From Marivita lacus (GTDB lineage Bacteria > Pseudomonadota > Alphaproteobacteria > Rhodobacterales > Rhodobacteraceae), in the NCBI RefSeq assembly GCF_014637725.1, contig NZ_BMFC01000019.1, positions 1 to 61,505 on the forward strand: a stretch of DNA of 61,505 nucleotides. The letters are read 5' to 3'. The translations under genes and the position numbers were made by a program. The notes beneath the pieces are model-generated. The model searched no databases and had not been told where the DNA came from. It was given only the letters and a program-made list of their open reading frames with translations. This document shows positions 41,100-49,725 of this stretch, piece by piece. Each line of letters starts with the position of its first letter. Position 1 is the stretch's first letter.

Positions 41100-42118
41100 G
41101 TACGATCATTTTTCGCGCCAGCGACAATGCCACGGCGCTCGAGCTTGTCGAACGGCGCTTTGGTGGCGATGCGCTGATCCTGTCCACCGTCTATATCGAC
41201 GGGCGTGTCGAGATCACCGCCACCGACGCGGCGCCATTGCCGGCCAATTCCGATACCGGAGCGCCCAGGGTCTCCCGCCGCCGGGTCGACGTGATGCTGG
41301 ATGCGCCTGTGGCTCTGACACCGCCCGATCCGGCGCCACAGAGCGCGGATGCAGCCCTGCCACGCTTTCTGCGCCAGCCGCCACATTCCCCCTTTGCCGC
41401 CGCGCTGGAGGCCGCCCGGCAGGCCCCCGTGCCGCAAGACCCCGCGCCTCGCAATGACCCTGCCCTGTTGCGGGCCGATCTTCTCGAGGCGGCGCGCATC
41501 GTGCTGGTGGGGCCCTGCGGGGCGGGCAAAACGCAGGTGGCCTTGCAGCTTGCGCTGTTGCGCCGGTCCCGGAAACCTGACGCGGTTCCGGGTTTCGTCT
41601 TTTGCGGGACAGGGTCCCGGGCGGATGGCGCGGTGTTGGCACAGAAATCGCATCTGCTGGGTATGAAAACCGTATTCCAGACCCCCACCGACATTGCAGC
41701 CCCCTCTGCGGCGGCGTCCGAGATCGTCCTGCTGTCCGGACGGGTGCAGGACGCCGCCCTTCAGGCCCGTGGCCTGTCGGGGGCGCACGGCACCCGCACC
41801 CTGCTTGTCCTGCCGGACGGGCTGCGCCCCGAGCGCATCACCCGGCTGGGCGCGCAATGGCGCGAGATCACCACCTCGGTGACCATCGGCCATGTCGCGG
41901 CCGCCGACAGGGCAGAAGCCGAAGCCGCCCTGTCGAGTGGCCAGTCGAGCGGGCCTGCGCTGGATCTCCTGTGGCTGTCGGATCCGGACGCGCTGGTCGA
42001 CGGGTTGTGCCCGGTCAAGCCGGACGCACCGGCCCAGCCGGTTGGCCCTCTGCCCGGTGCCGCATTCGCAGCGCCGGTGGTTTTTCGCCGTCACCACAAG
42101 TCGGAGGCCCGGCCATGA
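41096..42118 (+). CDS. flhF: FlhF-like protein with degenerate GTPase motifs
   Basis: A 340-residue protein placed where flhF belongs, between flhA and fliA. The N-terminus has the FlhF B-domain pattern TIIFRASDNATALELVERRFGGDALILST. A P-loop GPCGAGKTQVALQLA follows at about 139-153. After it I find neither the DTAG motif nor a TKxD motif of SRP GTPases, and the protein is shorter than typical FlhF. It may bind but not hydrolyse GTP, or act without nucleotide. It overlaps both neighbours by 4 nt. Confidence 0.7.
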   Translation: MSTIIFRASDNATALELVERRFGGDALILSTVYIDGRVEITATDAAPLPANSDTGAPRVSRRRVDVMLDAPVALTPPDPAPQSADAALPRFLRQPPHSPFAAALEAARQAPVPQDPAPRNDPALLRADLLEAARIVLVGPCGAGKTQVALQLALLRRSRKPDAVPGFVFCGTGSRADGAVLAQKSHLLGMKTVFQTPTDIAAPSAAASEIVLLSGRVQDAALQARGLSGAHGTRTLLVLPDGLRPERITRLGAQWREITTSVTIGHVAAADRAEAEAALSSGQSSGPALDLLWLSDPDALVDGLCPVKPDAPAQPVGPLPGAAFAAPVVFRRHHKSEARP

Positions 42119-42831
42119 TTGCCCCTCTACGCTATGCAGAACAGCAACCGACCCCGACCAGCCTCATTGAAGGGCATATGCCGCTGGTGCAGAGACTGGC
42201 CTGGCATTTCTATGGCCGGGTCAGCCGCTACGTGGAAGTCGATGACCTCTTGCAGGCAGGCTATCTGGGCCTGGTCGGTGCGGCGCAGCGTTATACCGCC
42301 TGCGAGGGGGTCAGCTTTTCCGCCTATGCCGCGATCCGTATTCGCGGGTCGATCATCGACCACCTGCGCAGCAATTCGAACCTGTGCCGCAACACCATCG
42401 CGATGCGCAAGAAGGTCGAACTGGCCAGCCGCGACCTGTCGCAGATGTTGGGGCGCGAGCCGGAAAAGGCCGAACTGGCGGAGAAGCTTGGCATGGCGTC
42501 CGAAGAACTGCACGATTGGGAAAACCGGTTCCAGGTGAACCAGGTGCACTCGCTGGACGAGATTTACACCGATCATTCGATCCTGTTCAGCGACACCAAG
42601 GGCACGGCCGAGGACGATCTCGAACGCAGCCAGCTCAAGGGCATTCTCAAGGAGTCGCTGAGCGCATTGCCGGAACGCAACGCCCTGGTGCTGCAGCTCT
42701 ATTACGTCGAAGAGCTGAACGTCTACGAGATCGCGGCCATTCTCGAAGTGTCTACGGGCCGCGTGTCGCAGATCAAGAAAGCCGCCATCGAGCAATTGCG
42801 CGACATCATCCAGGCCCGGCTGGCGGACTGA
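42115..42831 (+). CDS. fliA: Flagellar sigma factor FliA (sigma-28)
   Basis: A 238-residue sigma factor of the FliA/WhiG type. Region 2 has HMPLVQRLAWHFYGR, EVDDLLQAGYLGLVGAAQRY and SFSAYAAIRIRGSIIDHLR. Region 3 has LGREPEKAELAEKLGM. Region 4 has LPERNALVLQLYYVEELNVYEIAAILEVSTGRVSQI. It should drive late flagellar genes such as fliC and be held by the FlgM encoded at 36077-36379. Its ATG overlaps the flhF stop (ATGA), so it belongs to the sigma-54-driven flhA operon. Confidence 0.94.
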   Translation: MIAPLRYAEQQPTPTSLIEGHMPLVQRLAWHFYGRVSRYVEVDDLLQAGYLGLVGAAQRYTACEGVSFSAYAAIRIRGSIIDHLRSNSNLCRNTIAMRKKVELASRDLSQMLGREPEKAELAEKLGMASEELHDWENRFQVNQVHSLDEIYTDHSILFSDTKGTAEDDLERSQLKGILKESLSALPERNALVLQLYYVEELNVYEIAAILEVSTGRVSQIKKAAIEQLRDIIQARLAD

Positions 42832-42847
42832 TCCCGCCCACGGGGCA

Positions 42848-42882
42848 GGACGGGACCCGTCCGAAAAGCCGGTGGGCGGCTT
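42848..42882. terminator. Bidirectional terminator-like hairpins
   Basis: GGACGGGACCCGTCC (42848-42862) is a perfect odd palindrome. AAGCCG (42866-42871) pairs with CGGCTT (42877-42882). Both lie between the convergent fliA and fliD genes, and the second stem touches the fliD stop. Confidence 0.55.
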
Positions 42883-44498
42883 CAGCTGTCGGAATTCCAC
42901 GCGTCGATGAGCGTGGTCAGGTAATCCCCGGTCGAGTTCAGCTGCGTGATGATCCGTTCCATCTCGGTGAAGCGGGCGATGTAGCGGGCGCGCAGATCCG
43001 CGCTGCGGGTGTCGAGCGCCTCGAGCGCGCTGGTTTCCGCGGCGATGGTGTCGCGCAGCCCGGTTTCGCGCTGCGCCAGGGCCGCGCCATTTTCCACCAC
43101 GCTGCCAAGATAGGATTGCAGGCTGCCCAGCATGCTGGGGCCAAAGCGGATCTCGGCCAGATCGGTGTCCGCCTCCACGGTCAGGCTGATGCCGCGCATT
43201 GGGCCGGAATTGACGGCATAGAGCCAGCGCCCGTCCTCCTGTTCGCGCCCGATCAGCGCCACACCGTCGAGCGACGCCGCCCCTGTCGCGGGATCGCGCG
43301 TCAGCCGGAACGTGCCTGCGTCGGGGGCCACTCTTGGCGTGCCGGTCACGGTGGCACCGGCGGCGGTCAGGTCGTCGCGGATCAGCGGGTCGAGCAGCGC
43401 CGGGTTGGCGGTGAGGGCTGCGGTGAATGTGGCCGCATCCAGTGACAGCCGGCCATCGCGTTCGGTCATCACCCCGATATCGGCCAGATGGGTGCCCGCG
43501 CCGCCAAAGCCGCGCGCCAGCACGCTCTCCATCCCGCGCATCAGGCTTTCGGTCAGGGTATCGCCCGCCAGATCGCCCGCGCTGTCGGCGCTGCCGAAGC
43601 CGCGCGCGGTCAGATCGCTGAAGAGTGTCCGGGTGGCGTTGATCATGTCGACGAAGCCCTGCATCACCTCGAGCGAGCCGTCTGTGTCGGGGGTCGCGGT
43701 GATCGTGGCGGCGGCAGTTGTGGCGGTGAGCGTGAGATCGACACCGGGCAAGAGATCGGTGACCGTGTTGGAGGCGCGGGTCACCGGGATGCCGTTGAGG
43801 CGCAATTCGGCATTGCCGGCGACCTGCACCTGCACGCCCGTGGGATCTGCGGCAAAATCAAGCGCGGCCAGACGCGGATCGCTGTCTGTGCTGGCGGAAA
43901 AGCGCAGCGCGTTGGCCGTGCCGGTGTCCGAAGTGACACCCAGCGAAAACGTGCCATCGCCGCTGTCGATGACGCGGGCCGAGACCCCGTCGAGCAGGTT
44001 CAGCGCCTCGGCCACGTCCGAGAGCGTGCTGCCTTCGGCAAAGGTGATGGTGTTCGCGGTGGCGCTGCCTTGGGTGAAGACGGGAGGTGTGTCCCCGGAC
44101 CAGCTGCCTAGAGCCACGGTGAGCGATCCGGCCCCGAGCTCGGCATCGGCCGAGGCATGGCCTGTGAAGTTCAGCACCTGTGGCGTGGCCAGCCTGTCGA
44201 CAGCGACCTGCGCCGATGTCAGGTCGAGTGCTTTGGCATCGGTGACGGAGGCGCGGACGGCGGATGTGTCGCTGCGCACCGCAAGCGGCGAAAGCTGCCG
44301 CATCAGGGTCAGCATCTCGTTGAGTGTTTCGGTCTGGCCGCGCAGGCGCTCGTAGCCCGACAGGCGCAGTTCTGCGGTGTCGATGCGCTGGCTGATCAGC
44401 GATTTGCGCGGTTCGATCTCGGCCTTGGTCAGGGTGTCCGTCAATTCGGAGATGTTCAGCCCGGACCCGCCGGTGTTCAGGGAACTCAGGATGTCCAT
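42882..44498 (-). CDS. fliD: Flagellar filament cap FliD
   Basis: A 538-residue secreted hook-associated protein 2. The N-terminal coiled-coil D0 region starts DILSSLNTGGSGLNISELTDTLTKAEIEPRKS. The C-terminal D0 has LETRDTIA-like heptads, here SVVENGAALAQRETGLRDTI, and ends with FTEMERIITQLNSTGDYLTTLI. It caps the growing filament and helps flagellin fold. It follows motB by 72 bp on the same strand, so it is probably in the motA-motB-fliD transcript under the sigma-54 promoter at 46579. No FliS or FliT gene is next to it. Confidence 0.92.
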   Translation of the reverse strand: MDILSSLNTGGSGLNISELTDTLTKAEIEPRKSLISQRIDTAELRLSGYERLRGQTETLNEMLTLMRQLSPLAVRSDTSAVRASVTDAKALDLTSAQVAVDRLATPQVLNFTGHASADAELGAGSLTVALGSWSGDTPPVFTQGSATANTITFAEGSTLSDVAEALNLLDGVSARVIDSGDGTFSLGVTSDTGTANALRFSASTDSDPRLAALDFAADPTGVQVQVAGNAELRLNGIPVTRASNTVTDLLPGVDLTLTATTAAATITATPDTDGSLEVMQGFVDMINATRTLFSDLTARGFGSADSAGDLAGDTLTESLMRGMESVLARGFGGAGTHLADIGVMTERDGRLSLDAATFTAALTANPALLDPLIRDDLTAAGATVTGTPRVAPDAGTFRLTRDPATGAASLDGVALIGREQEDGRWLYAVNSGPMRGISLTVEADTDLAEIRFGPSMLGSLQSYLGSVVENGAALAQRETGLRDTIAAETSALEALDTRSADLRARYIARFTEMERIITQLNSTGDYLTTLIDAWNSDS

Positions 44499-44570
44499 TG
44501 GTCCGCTCCGTCTTGATGGGGTGCTGTTGGGTTAACGGCCGAACCGGCCCGGACCGTTAGGGGCCGAAGC

Positions 44571-45749
44571 TCAGTAGTTGATCTCGATCTCGATGCGGCG
44601 GTTCTTCTCGCGGCCTTCGGGGGTGTCGTTGTCGGCGACAGGGGTGGATTCACCCCGGCTGGTGGCGGTCAGGCGGTCCGGGTCGATGAGGCCCGAGCCT
44701 GACAATTCGCGCACCACCGAGGAGGCGCGCGCGGCGGCCAGTCCCCAATTGTCGCGATAGGGCGAGGCCCCGGACAGCGGCACGGTGTCGGTATGCCCGG
44801 TGACGGTGATGCTGCTGGCCTCGCTCATGGCGGAAAAGGCCAGCCGGGTCATGATCTCGCGCGCCTCGGCGGTCAGGTCGGCATCCCCCGAGGGGAAGGC
44901 ACCGCCCGCACCGACGGTCACGACGACCTTGTCCTTGCGCTGTTCGATCGACACCAGACCCTGCGACACCTGCCGTTGCAGCGCGACGCGCAGTTCGGCC
45001 TCGGCCAAAGCGGCGCTGCGTTCGGCCTGACCTTCGGCAATGCGGGCCTGTGAATTGTCCTGTTGCTGCTGCACCGCCTCGGCGATCTGCGACAGCGCCT
45101 CGCCCAGCCCGTCCATCATCACGTCCGAGGGATTGCCCTGGTTGTTCTGTTGCGCGGTCTCGAGCGCTTCGGCGGCAGCGCCAAGCTGGTCGGCCAATGT
45201 GTCCTGGGTCGGGTTCTGGAAGGACAGCACCACCTCGCCATCGCGGGTCTCGACCTTCACCTGACCCTGTTCGAGCGCCTCATCGATGGCTTGGGCCAGC
45301 GCGTCTGCGGCCTCTTGCCGGGCGCGGTCCGCATCGGTCTTGTCCTCGTTCCGCTCGCCTGCATCGCCCTGGCCCTTGTCCTCGGTTTCGGGACGGGTGA
45401 CATCGGGTGCCTCGGTTTCGGTGGTCTGCTGCTTGAGCTGTTCGGTGACAGCGACTTCGGGGGACGGGCTGAATTTCAGATCCAGCAGGGTGGTGCCCTT
45501 GGGCTGCTCGAAGACGGGGATCTCGCGCTGCACGCCAAAGGAATTGCTGAGTGACCCCGCCACCATCTTGAACTTGGGCTGGTTGAATTCGGCGAAGGAC
45601 AGGATCAGCACGAAGAACGCCATCAGGAGCGTGGCGATGTCGGCGAAGGTCGCCATCCATGCAGGGGCCCCCGGCGGGGGGCATTTCGGGCAATCGTCCT
45701 CTTCGATCTCCTCGACCGGAATGGGAAGCGGTATGGGAGCGCGCGCCAT
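44571..45749 (-). CDS. motB: Stator protein MotB/PomB
   Basis: A 392-residue stator B subunit. It has a single membrane helix at about 32-53 (MATFADIATLLMAFFVLILSF) with the ion-carrying Asp37. A long acidic/Gln-rich linker (about 90-250) with coiled-coil character follows. The C-terminal OmpA-like peptidoglycan-binding domain has TVTGHTDTVPLSG, NWGLAAARASSVV and GREKNRRIEIEI. The CPKCPPPGAPAWMATFADI region is like PomB, so Na+ rather than H+ driving is possible. It follows motA by 10 bp. Confidence 0.92.
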   Translation of the reverse strand: MARAPIPLPIPVEEIEEDDCPKCPPPGAPAWMATFADIATLLMAFFVLILSFAEFNQPKFKMVAGSLSNSFGVQREIPVFEQPKGTTLLDLKFSPSPEVAVTEQLKQQTTETEAPDVTRPETEDKGQGDAGERNEDKTDADRARQEAADALAQAIDEALEQGQVKVETRDGEVVLSFQNPTQDTLADQLGAAAEALETAQQNNQGNPSDVMMDGLGEALSQIAEAVQQQQDNSQARIAEGQAERSAALAEAELRVALQRQVSQGLVSIEQRKDKVVVTVGAGGAFPSGDADLTAEAREIMTRLAFSAMSEASSITVTGHTDTVPLSGASPYRDNWGLAAARASSVVRELSGSGLIDPDRLTATSRGESTPVADNDTPEGREKNRRIEIEINY

Positions 45750-45759
45750 CGGTCTGTCC

Positions 45760-46521
45760 TCAGGCGGCCATCAGCTTGGTCTGCAGCTTGGGCGGCAGCA
45801 CGGCGACCATCTGTTCCTGCACGCTGCGCCCGGATTCGCCGCGGGCGATGTTGCGCAGACCGGCCAGAACCATGTCGCGATACTGCGCCTCGGCGGCGGA
45901 ATAGCCTTCGAGCTTGGCGAGGATCGGACCGAAGATCACGTTGGCCAGAAACGCACCGTACAGGGTTGTCAGAAGCGCCACCGCCATTGCCGGGCCGATC
46001 GCCTTGGGGTCGGCCATGTTGCCCAGCATCTGCACCAGCCCGATCAGCGTGCCGATCATCCCCATCGCAGGGGCGATGTCGATCCAGCCGCGGATGGCGT
46101 CATGGATCTCGACATGGCGGGTCTTCATCGCCTTGATCTCCTGGTTCAGCTGCTTGGCCATCTTGGCCTCATCGGCGCCATCGACCAGCATCTGCAGCCC
46201 CTTGGAAAAGAACGGGTCCGGCACGTCCTGGTTTTCCAGCGCCATGAGACCGTTCTTGCGGGCGACGTCCGAGAGCTCGACCATGCGCAGGATCAGCGCT
46301 TCCTGATCGGGGGATTTGGGCATGAACACCTTCTTCATCGCCCCGAAGCTGCGCAGGAAGGTCGGCATCGTGCATTTGTACATGACGGCAAAGAAGGTGC
46401 CGCCGACCACGATCAGCAGGGAAGGCGTGTCGATGAAGGGTCCAAGACCGCCGGCGGCGATCATGGAGCCGATCACCATGCCGACCGCGCCCACCAAACC
46501 GATGATCGAAGCTAAATCCAT
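45760..46521 (-). CDS. motA: Stator protein MotA/PomA
   Basis: A 253-residue protein with four membrane segments. MDLASIIGLVGAVGMVIGSM opens helix 1, GMIGTLIGLVQML is helix 3 and PAMAVALLTTLYGAFLANVI is helix 4. A cytoplasmic loop with conserved Arg/Glu residues for rotor contact lies between helices 2 and 3. The length and N-terminus are those of the PomA type. A GAGGA site precedes the ATG, and a good sigma-54 promoter lies about 60 bp upstream. With motB it forms the torque-generating unit. Confidence 0.93.
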   Translation of the reverse strand: MDLASIIGLVGAVGMVIGSMIAAGGLGPFIDTPSLLIVVGGTFFAVMYKCTMPTFLRSFGAMKKVFMPKSPDQEALILRMVELSDVARKNGLMALENQDVPDPFFSKGLQMLVDGADEAKMAKQLNQEIKAMKTRHVEIHDAIRGWIDIAPAMGMIGTLIGLVQMLGNMADPKAIGPAMAVALLTTLYGAFLANVIFGPILAKLEGYSAAEAQYRDMVLAGLRNIARGESGRSVQEQMVAVLPPKLQTKLMAA

Positions 46522-46578
46522 ATCCGCGTCCTCTTGACCGAAAACATCCCCATGACGGGTGTTCCCGCCTGTCTGTCC

Positions 46579-46594
46579 AGCAAGAACTGTACCA
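46579..46594 (-). promoter_or_regulatory. Sigma-54 promoter of motA-motB-fliD
   Basis: On the minus strand TGGTACAGTTCTTGCT gives GG-N10-GC with TTGCT at -12. The expected transcription start is near 46567, leaving a leader of about 46 nt to the motA ATG. Confidence 0.8.
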
Positions 46595-46731
46595 AGGTGA
46601 GGGGAAAAATTTTCCCTTCCAGTCCAGATGGTTAGATGAAGGTTTCGGAATTTTTCTAAACAAATCCGGGGACGGTCGTTTCCTTGATCAAGCGCTGGCC
46701 AGCGTCACAAAAACCTCAGGAGACTGAAACC

Positions 46732-48210
46732 ATGACCACCATCAATACCAATATCGGCGCGATCACGGCCCAGGCGAACATGAACCGCGTCAACGAGGAC
46801 ATGAACGCGGCGATGGGCCGTCTGTCCACGGGCCTTCGCATCAACGCGGCGAAAGATGACGCGGCGGGCATGGCCATCGCCGAGAAGATGACATCGCAGA
46901 TCACCGGCCTGAACCAGGCTGTGCGCAACGCGACCGACGCCAAGAACCTGCTGGACACCACCGAAGGCGCGCATGTCGAAGTGTCGAACATGCTGCAGCG
47001 TCTGCGCGAACTGGCGGTGCAGTCCTCGAACGACACCAACACCTCGTCGGACCGCAACAACCTTGGTGCGGAAGCCAAGCAGCTGATCACCGAGATCAAC
47101 CGCGTTGCCAAGGACACCACCTTCAACGGGATGAACATTCTCGACGGCACCTTCGCCGGCAAGCAGTTCCAGATCGGTGCGGATTCGGGCCAGGTTCTGA
47201 AAGTCAGCGTCGACAGCGCCGCGGCCACCGATATCGGCGCGAACACCTTCAAATCGAACGTGTCGCTGGCCGCCGGTGCAGGCACCACGGATACCGGCAT
47301 CACCGCCGCCTCGACGATCAACATCACCGGCTTTGCCGGCAGCACCGAGCTGACCACGACCGCAGGCCAGTCGGCCGAGGAAATGGCCGCAGCCATCAAC
47401 AACACCACCGCCTCGACCGGCGTGTCCGCCTCTGCCGAAACCAATGTCAGCCTGTCCGGCCTGTCCGGTGCGGATACCCTGACCTTCGACGTCAACGGCG
47501 TGAGCATCGGTACGGTTGCGATCTCCGACACGGGCGATCTGCGCGGTATTGCAGATGCGATCAACAACCAGTCCGGCCGGACCGGTGTGACCGCACGGAT
47601 GGGTGAAACCAATGCCGAGATCATCCTGACCGACTCCACCGGTGCGGACATCCTGATCGAGGATTTCACCAGCGGCGCGGCAGACAAGACGATGACCGCA
47701 ACGGCGCTGAACACCGATGGCACAGCAGCCGGTGCAACCGCAGGCACGCATACCGCAACTCTCGACGATACCGACAATGACGTGGCGATCAGCGGTCAGG
47801 TCGAACTGACCTCGACCAAGGCGTTCTCTGTCGGCACCGACGAAGTGACCGCAGGCGAAGTGTTCTTCGAAGCCAATGCCAACACCTCGACGCTGAGCTC
47901 GGTTGCCGAGATCGACCTCTCCACCCTGGAAGGCGCTGCAGACGCGCTGAAGGTCATCGACGTGGCGCTGCAGAAGATCAGCCAGTCGCGCTCTGACTTG
48001 GGTGCGGTGTCCAACCGTCTGGACAGCACGATCTCCAACCTGACCAACATCACCGTGAACGTCGAAGCGGCGCGCTCGGGGGTGATGGACGCGGACTTTG
48101 CCAAGGAATCGTCCGAGATGGCCCGGGCAAAGATTCTCCAGCAGGCGGGCACCGCGATGCTGGCACAGGCCAACAAGTCCTCGGAAAACGTGCTCAGCCT
48201 GCTCCGCTGA
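46732..48210 (+). CDS. fliC: Flagellin
   Basis: A 492-residue filament protein. The conserved N-terminal D0/D1 is TINTNIGAITAQANMNRVNEDM...GRLSTGLRINAAKDDAAGMAIA. The C-terminal D1/D0 is SRSDLGAVSNRLDSTISNLTN, ending MLAQANKSSENVLSLLR. The middle (about 175-400) is Thr/Ala/Gly-rich and variable and would be exposed on the filament. The ATG at 46732 has AGGAG nine bases upstream. An intrinsic terminator follows. A sigma-28 promoter is expected but the match upstream is poor. It is a monocistronic gene divergent from motA. Confidence 0.96.
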   Translation: MTTINTNIGAITAQANMNRVNEDMNAAMGRLSTGLRINAAKDDAAGMAIAEKMTSQITGLNQAVRNATDAKNLLDTTEGAHVEVSNMLQRLRELAVQSSNDTNTSSDRNNLGAEAKQLITEINRVAKDTTFNGMNILDGTFAGKQFQIGADSGQVLKVSVDSAAATDIGANTFKSNVSLAAGAGTTDTGITAASTINITGFAGSTELTTTAGQSAEEMAAAINNTTASTGVSASAETNVSLSGLSGADTLTFDVNGVSIGTVAISDTGDLRGIADAINNQSGRTGVTARMGETNAEIILTDSTGADILIEDFTSGAADKTMTATALNTDGTAAGATAGTHTATLDDTDNDVAISGQVELTSTKAFSVGTDEVTAGEVFFEANANTSTLSSVAEIDLSTLEGAADALKVIDVALQKISQSRSDLGAVSNRLDSTISNLTNITVNVEAARSGVMDADFAKESSEMARAKILQQAGTAMLAQANKSSENVLSLLR

Positions 48211-48236
48211 CGTCGAGCTCCCGACGCTATCTTAAG

Positions 48237-48263
48237 AACCCCGGCGGTATCGTCGGGGTTTTT
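48237..48263 (+). terminator. Intrinsic terminator of flagellin gene
   Basis: CCCCGGCG and CGTCGGGG form an 8-bp stem around GTAT, with one G-T pair, flanked by AA and TTTTT. This is a classical rho-independent terminator 27 bp after the fliC stop. Confidence 0.88.
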
Positions 48264-48392
48264 CATTGTTTGACAGAGGCTTGGAGCAAGGCATGCGCGC
48301 GTCGGGATGTCGACACGGGCTTTGTCTGATTGGGGTCATTCACACAAACGGCAGCCCGCTTCAGGAATTAAGGGTAAGCGGGGAAAAATTTT

Positions 48393-49715
48393 GTGAATAT
48401 GCAACTTGTACATCGTCAGACCCAGGGACAGTCGCTGGTCATGACCAGCGTCATGCAGCAGGCGATCGCCCTGCTTCAATTGTCCAACACGGATCTGCAG
48501 CGCTATATCGAAAAAGAGGCCGAGGAAAATCCGTTCATCGACGTGAACGGGCGGCATCGTGCCCTGCCATCCCTGCCCTATTCCGGGAACGGCCCTGCCG
48601 AGCAGGACGATCCGATCAGCCGGATCGAAAACCATCCCCTGTCGCTCTACGGGCATGTGGCGGCGCAGCTCGATATCCTGTTTCCCAACCCCGCCGACCG
48701 GGCCATGGCGGATCGCTTTCTCGAGGCGCTGGACCCGAATGGCTGGCTGGTCGATCCGCTGGACCGGATCGCCGCCGATTGCGGTCTCGAGCTGGAGGCG
48801 GCCGAAGAGATGCTGCACACGGTCCAGCAGGTGGAACCTGCCGGACTCTTTGCCCGCAATCTGGCCGAATGCCTGGCGCTTCAGGCCGAGGACCAGGGGC
48901 TCATGACGCCGCTTTTCCGCAAGGTGCTCGACAACCTGCCGCGTCTGGCTGCTGCCGATCTTTCCGGTCTGGCACGGGTCTGCGGCTGTGGTCTTGATGA
49001 CTTGCGCGGTCCGCTCAAGCAGCTGCGCAGCCTGAACCCGAAACCGGGGGCGGATTTCTCCGGCAACGATGTGTCGGAACGCGAACCCGATCTGATCGTC
49101 ACCCGGGGCGAGACCGGCTGGGTGGTCGAACTGAACCGCTCCACCCTGCCTGCGGTCGAGGTGGATGAAACCCTGCTGGCGTCCAAGCTGACCGATCCGG
49201 CGGCGCGCAGCTATGTGGGTGAACGGCTCGGGGTGGCGCGCTGGCTGCGCCGCGCGGTCGAGCATCGCAACCAGACCACGCTGTCGGTCGGTGCCGAGAT
49301 CGTCCGGCGTCAGGTGGCGTTCCTGGAAAAGGGTCTGGGCCATATCGCACCGATGAAGCTGGCCGATGTGGCGCAGGCGGTGGGGGTGCATGAAAGCACC
49401 GTCAGCCGCGTGACCACCGGCATCCTGATGGTGACGCCACATGGCACACTGGGCCTCAAGCGGTTCTTCAGCACCGCGCTGCCGGGCGAGACCGAGGGCG
49501 ACGAGGCGGCGTCTGCCGCTGCCGTGCGCTACAAGATCCAGAAGATGATCGCGGCCGAGGACCCGCGCAATCCGCTCAGCGATGACGCCATCGCCAAGGC
49601 GGTCAGTGCCGGTGGTCCGGTGCTGGCGCGGCGCACCGTTGCGAAATACCGCGACATGCTCAACATCCCGTCCTCGTTCCAGCGCAAGCGGCAGGGCAAG
49701 CTCAACGCGTTCTGA
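48393..49715 (+). CDS. rpoN: Sigma-54 factor RpoN
   Basis: A 440-residue sigma factor. Region I, the activator-interacting domain, has QGQSLVMTSVMQQAIALLQLSNTDLQRYI. The core-binding part (about 85-260) has DPNGWLVDPLDRIA and QVEPAGLFARNLAECLALQ. The DNA-binding helix-turn-helix has VAQAVGVHESTVSRVTTG, and the RpoN box is ARRTVAKYRDMLNIPSS near the end. Region II is short. The first codon is GTG at 48393 with GGGGA upstream; ATG two codons later is possible. Location next to flagellin and five sigma-54 promoters suggests a flagellum-dedicated RpoN copy. Confidence 0.93.
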   Translation: MNMQLVHRQTQGQSLVMTSVMQQAIALLQLSNTDLQRYIEKEAEENPFIDVNGRHRALPSLPYSGNGPAEQDDPISRIENHPLSLYGHVAAQLDILFPNPADRAMADRFLEALDPNGWLVDPLDRIAADCGLELEAAEEMLHTVQQVEPAGLFARNLAECLALQAEDQGLMTPLFRKVLDNLPRLAAADLSGLARVCGCGLDDLRGPLKQLRSLNPKPGADFSGNDVSEREPDLIVTRGETGWVVELNRSTLPAVEVDETLLASKLTDPAARSYVGERLGVARWLRRAVEHRNQTTLSVGAEIVRRQVAFLEKGLGHIAPMKLADVAQAVGVHESTVSRVTTGILMVTPHGTLGLKRFFSTALPGETEGDEAASAAAVRYKIQKMIAAEDPRNPLSDDAIAKAVSAGGPVLARRTVAKYRDMLNIPSSFQRKRQGKLNAF

Positions 49716-49725
49716 CAGGGACCGC

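Noticed and set aside
44533-44559. Stem-loop TAACGG...CCGTTA between motB and fliD as a terminator
   Set aside because: Short stem, 15-nt loop, no T-run, and fliD has no promoter of its own that I can see, so the operon probably continues.
46657-46681. Possible sigma-28 promoter of fliC (TAAA then GGTCGTTT after 13 bp)
   Set aside because: The -35 part fits, but the -10 matches GCCGATAA at only about half the positions and the spacing is short. A real site may lie here, but I cannot claim it.
46705-47777. Two long open frames antisense to flagellin
   Set aside because: The flagellin coding strand is unambiguous. The reverse frames are low-complexity shadows caused by high G+C codon use.
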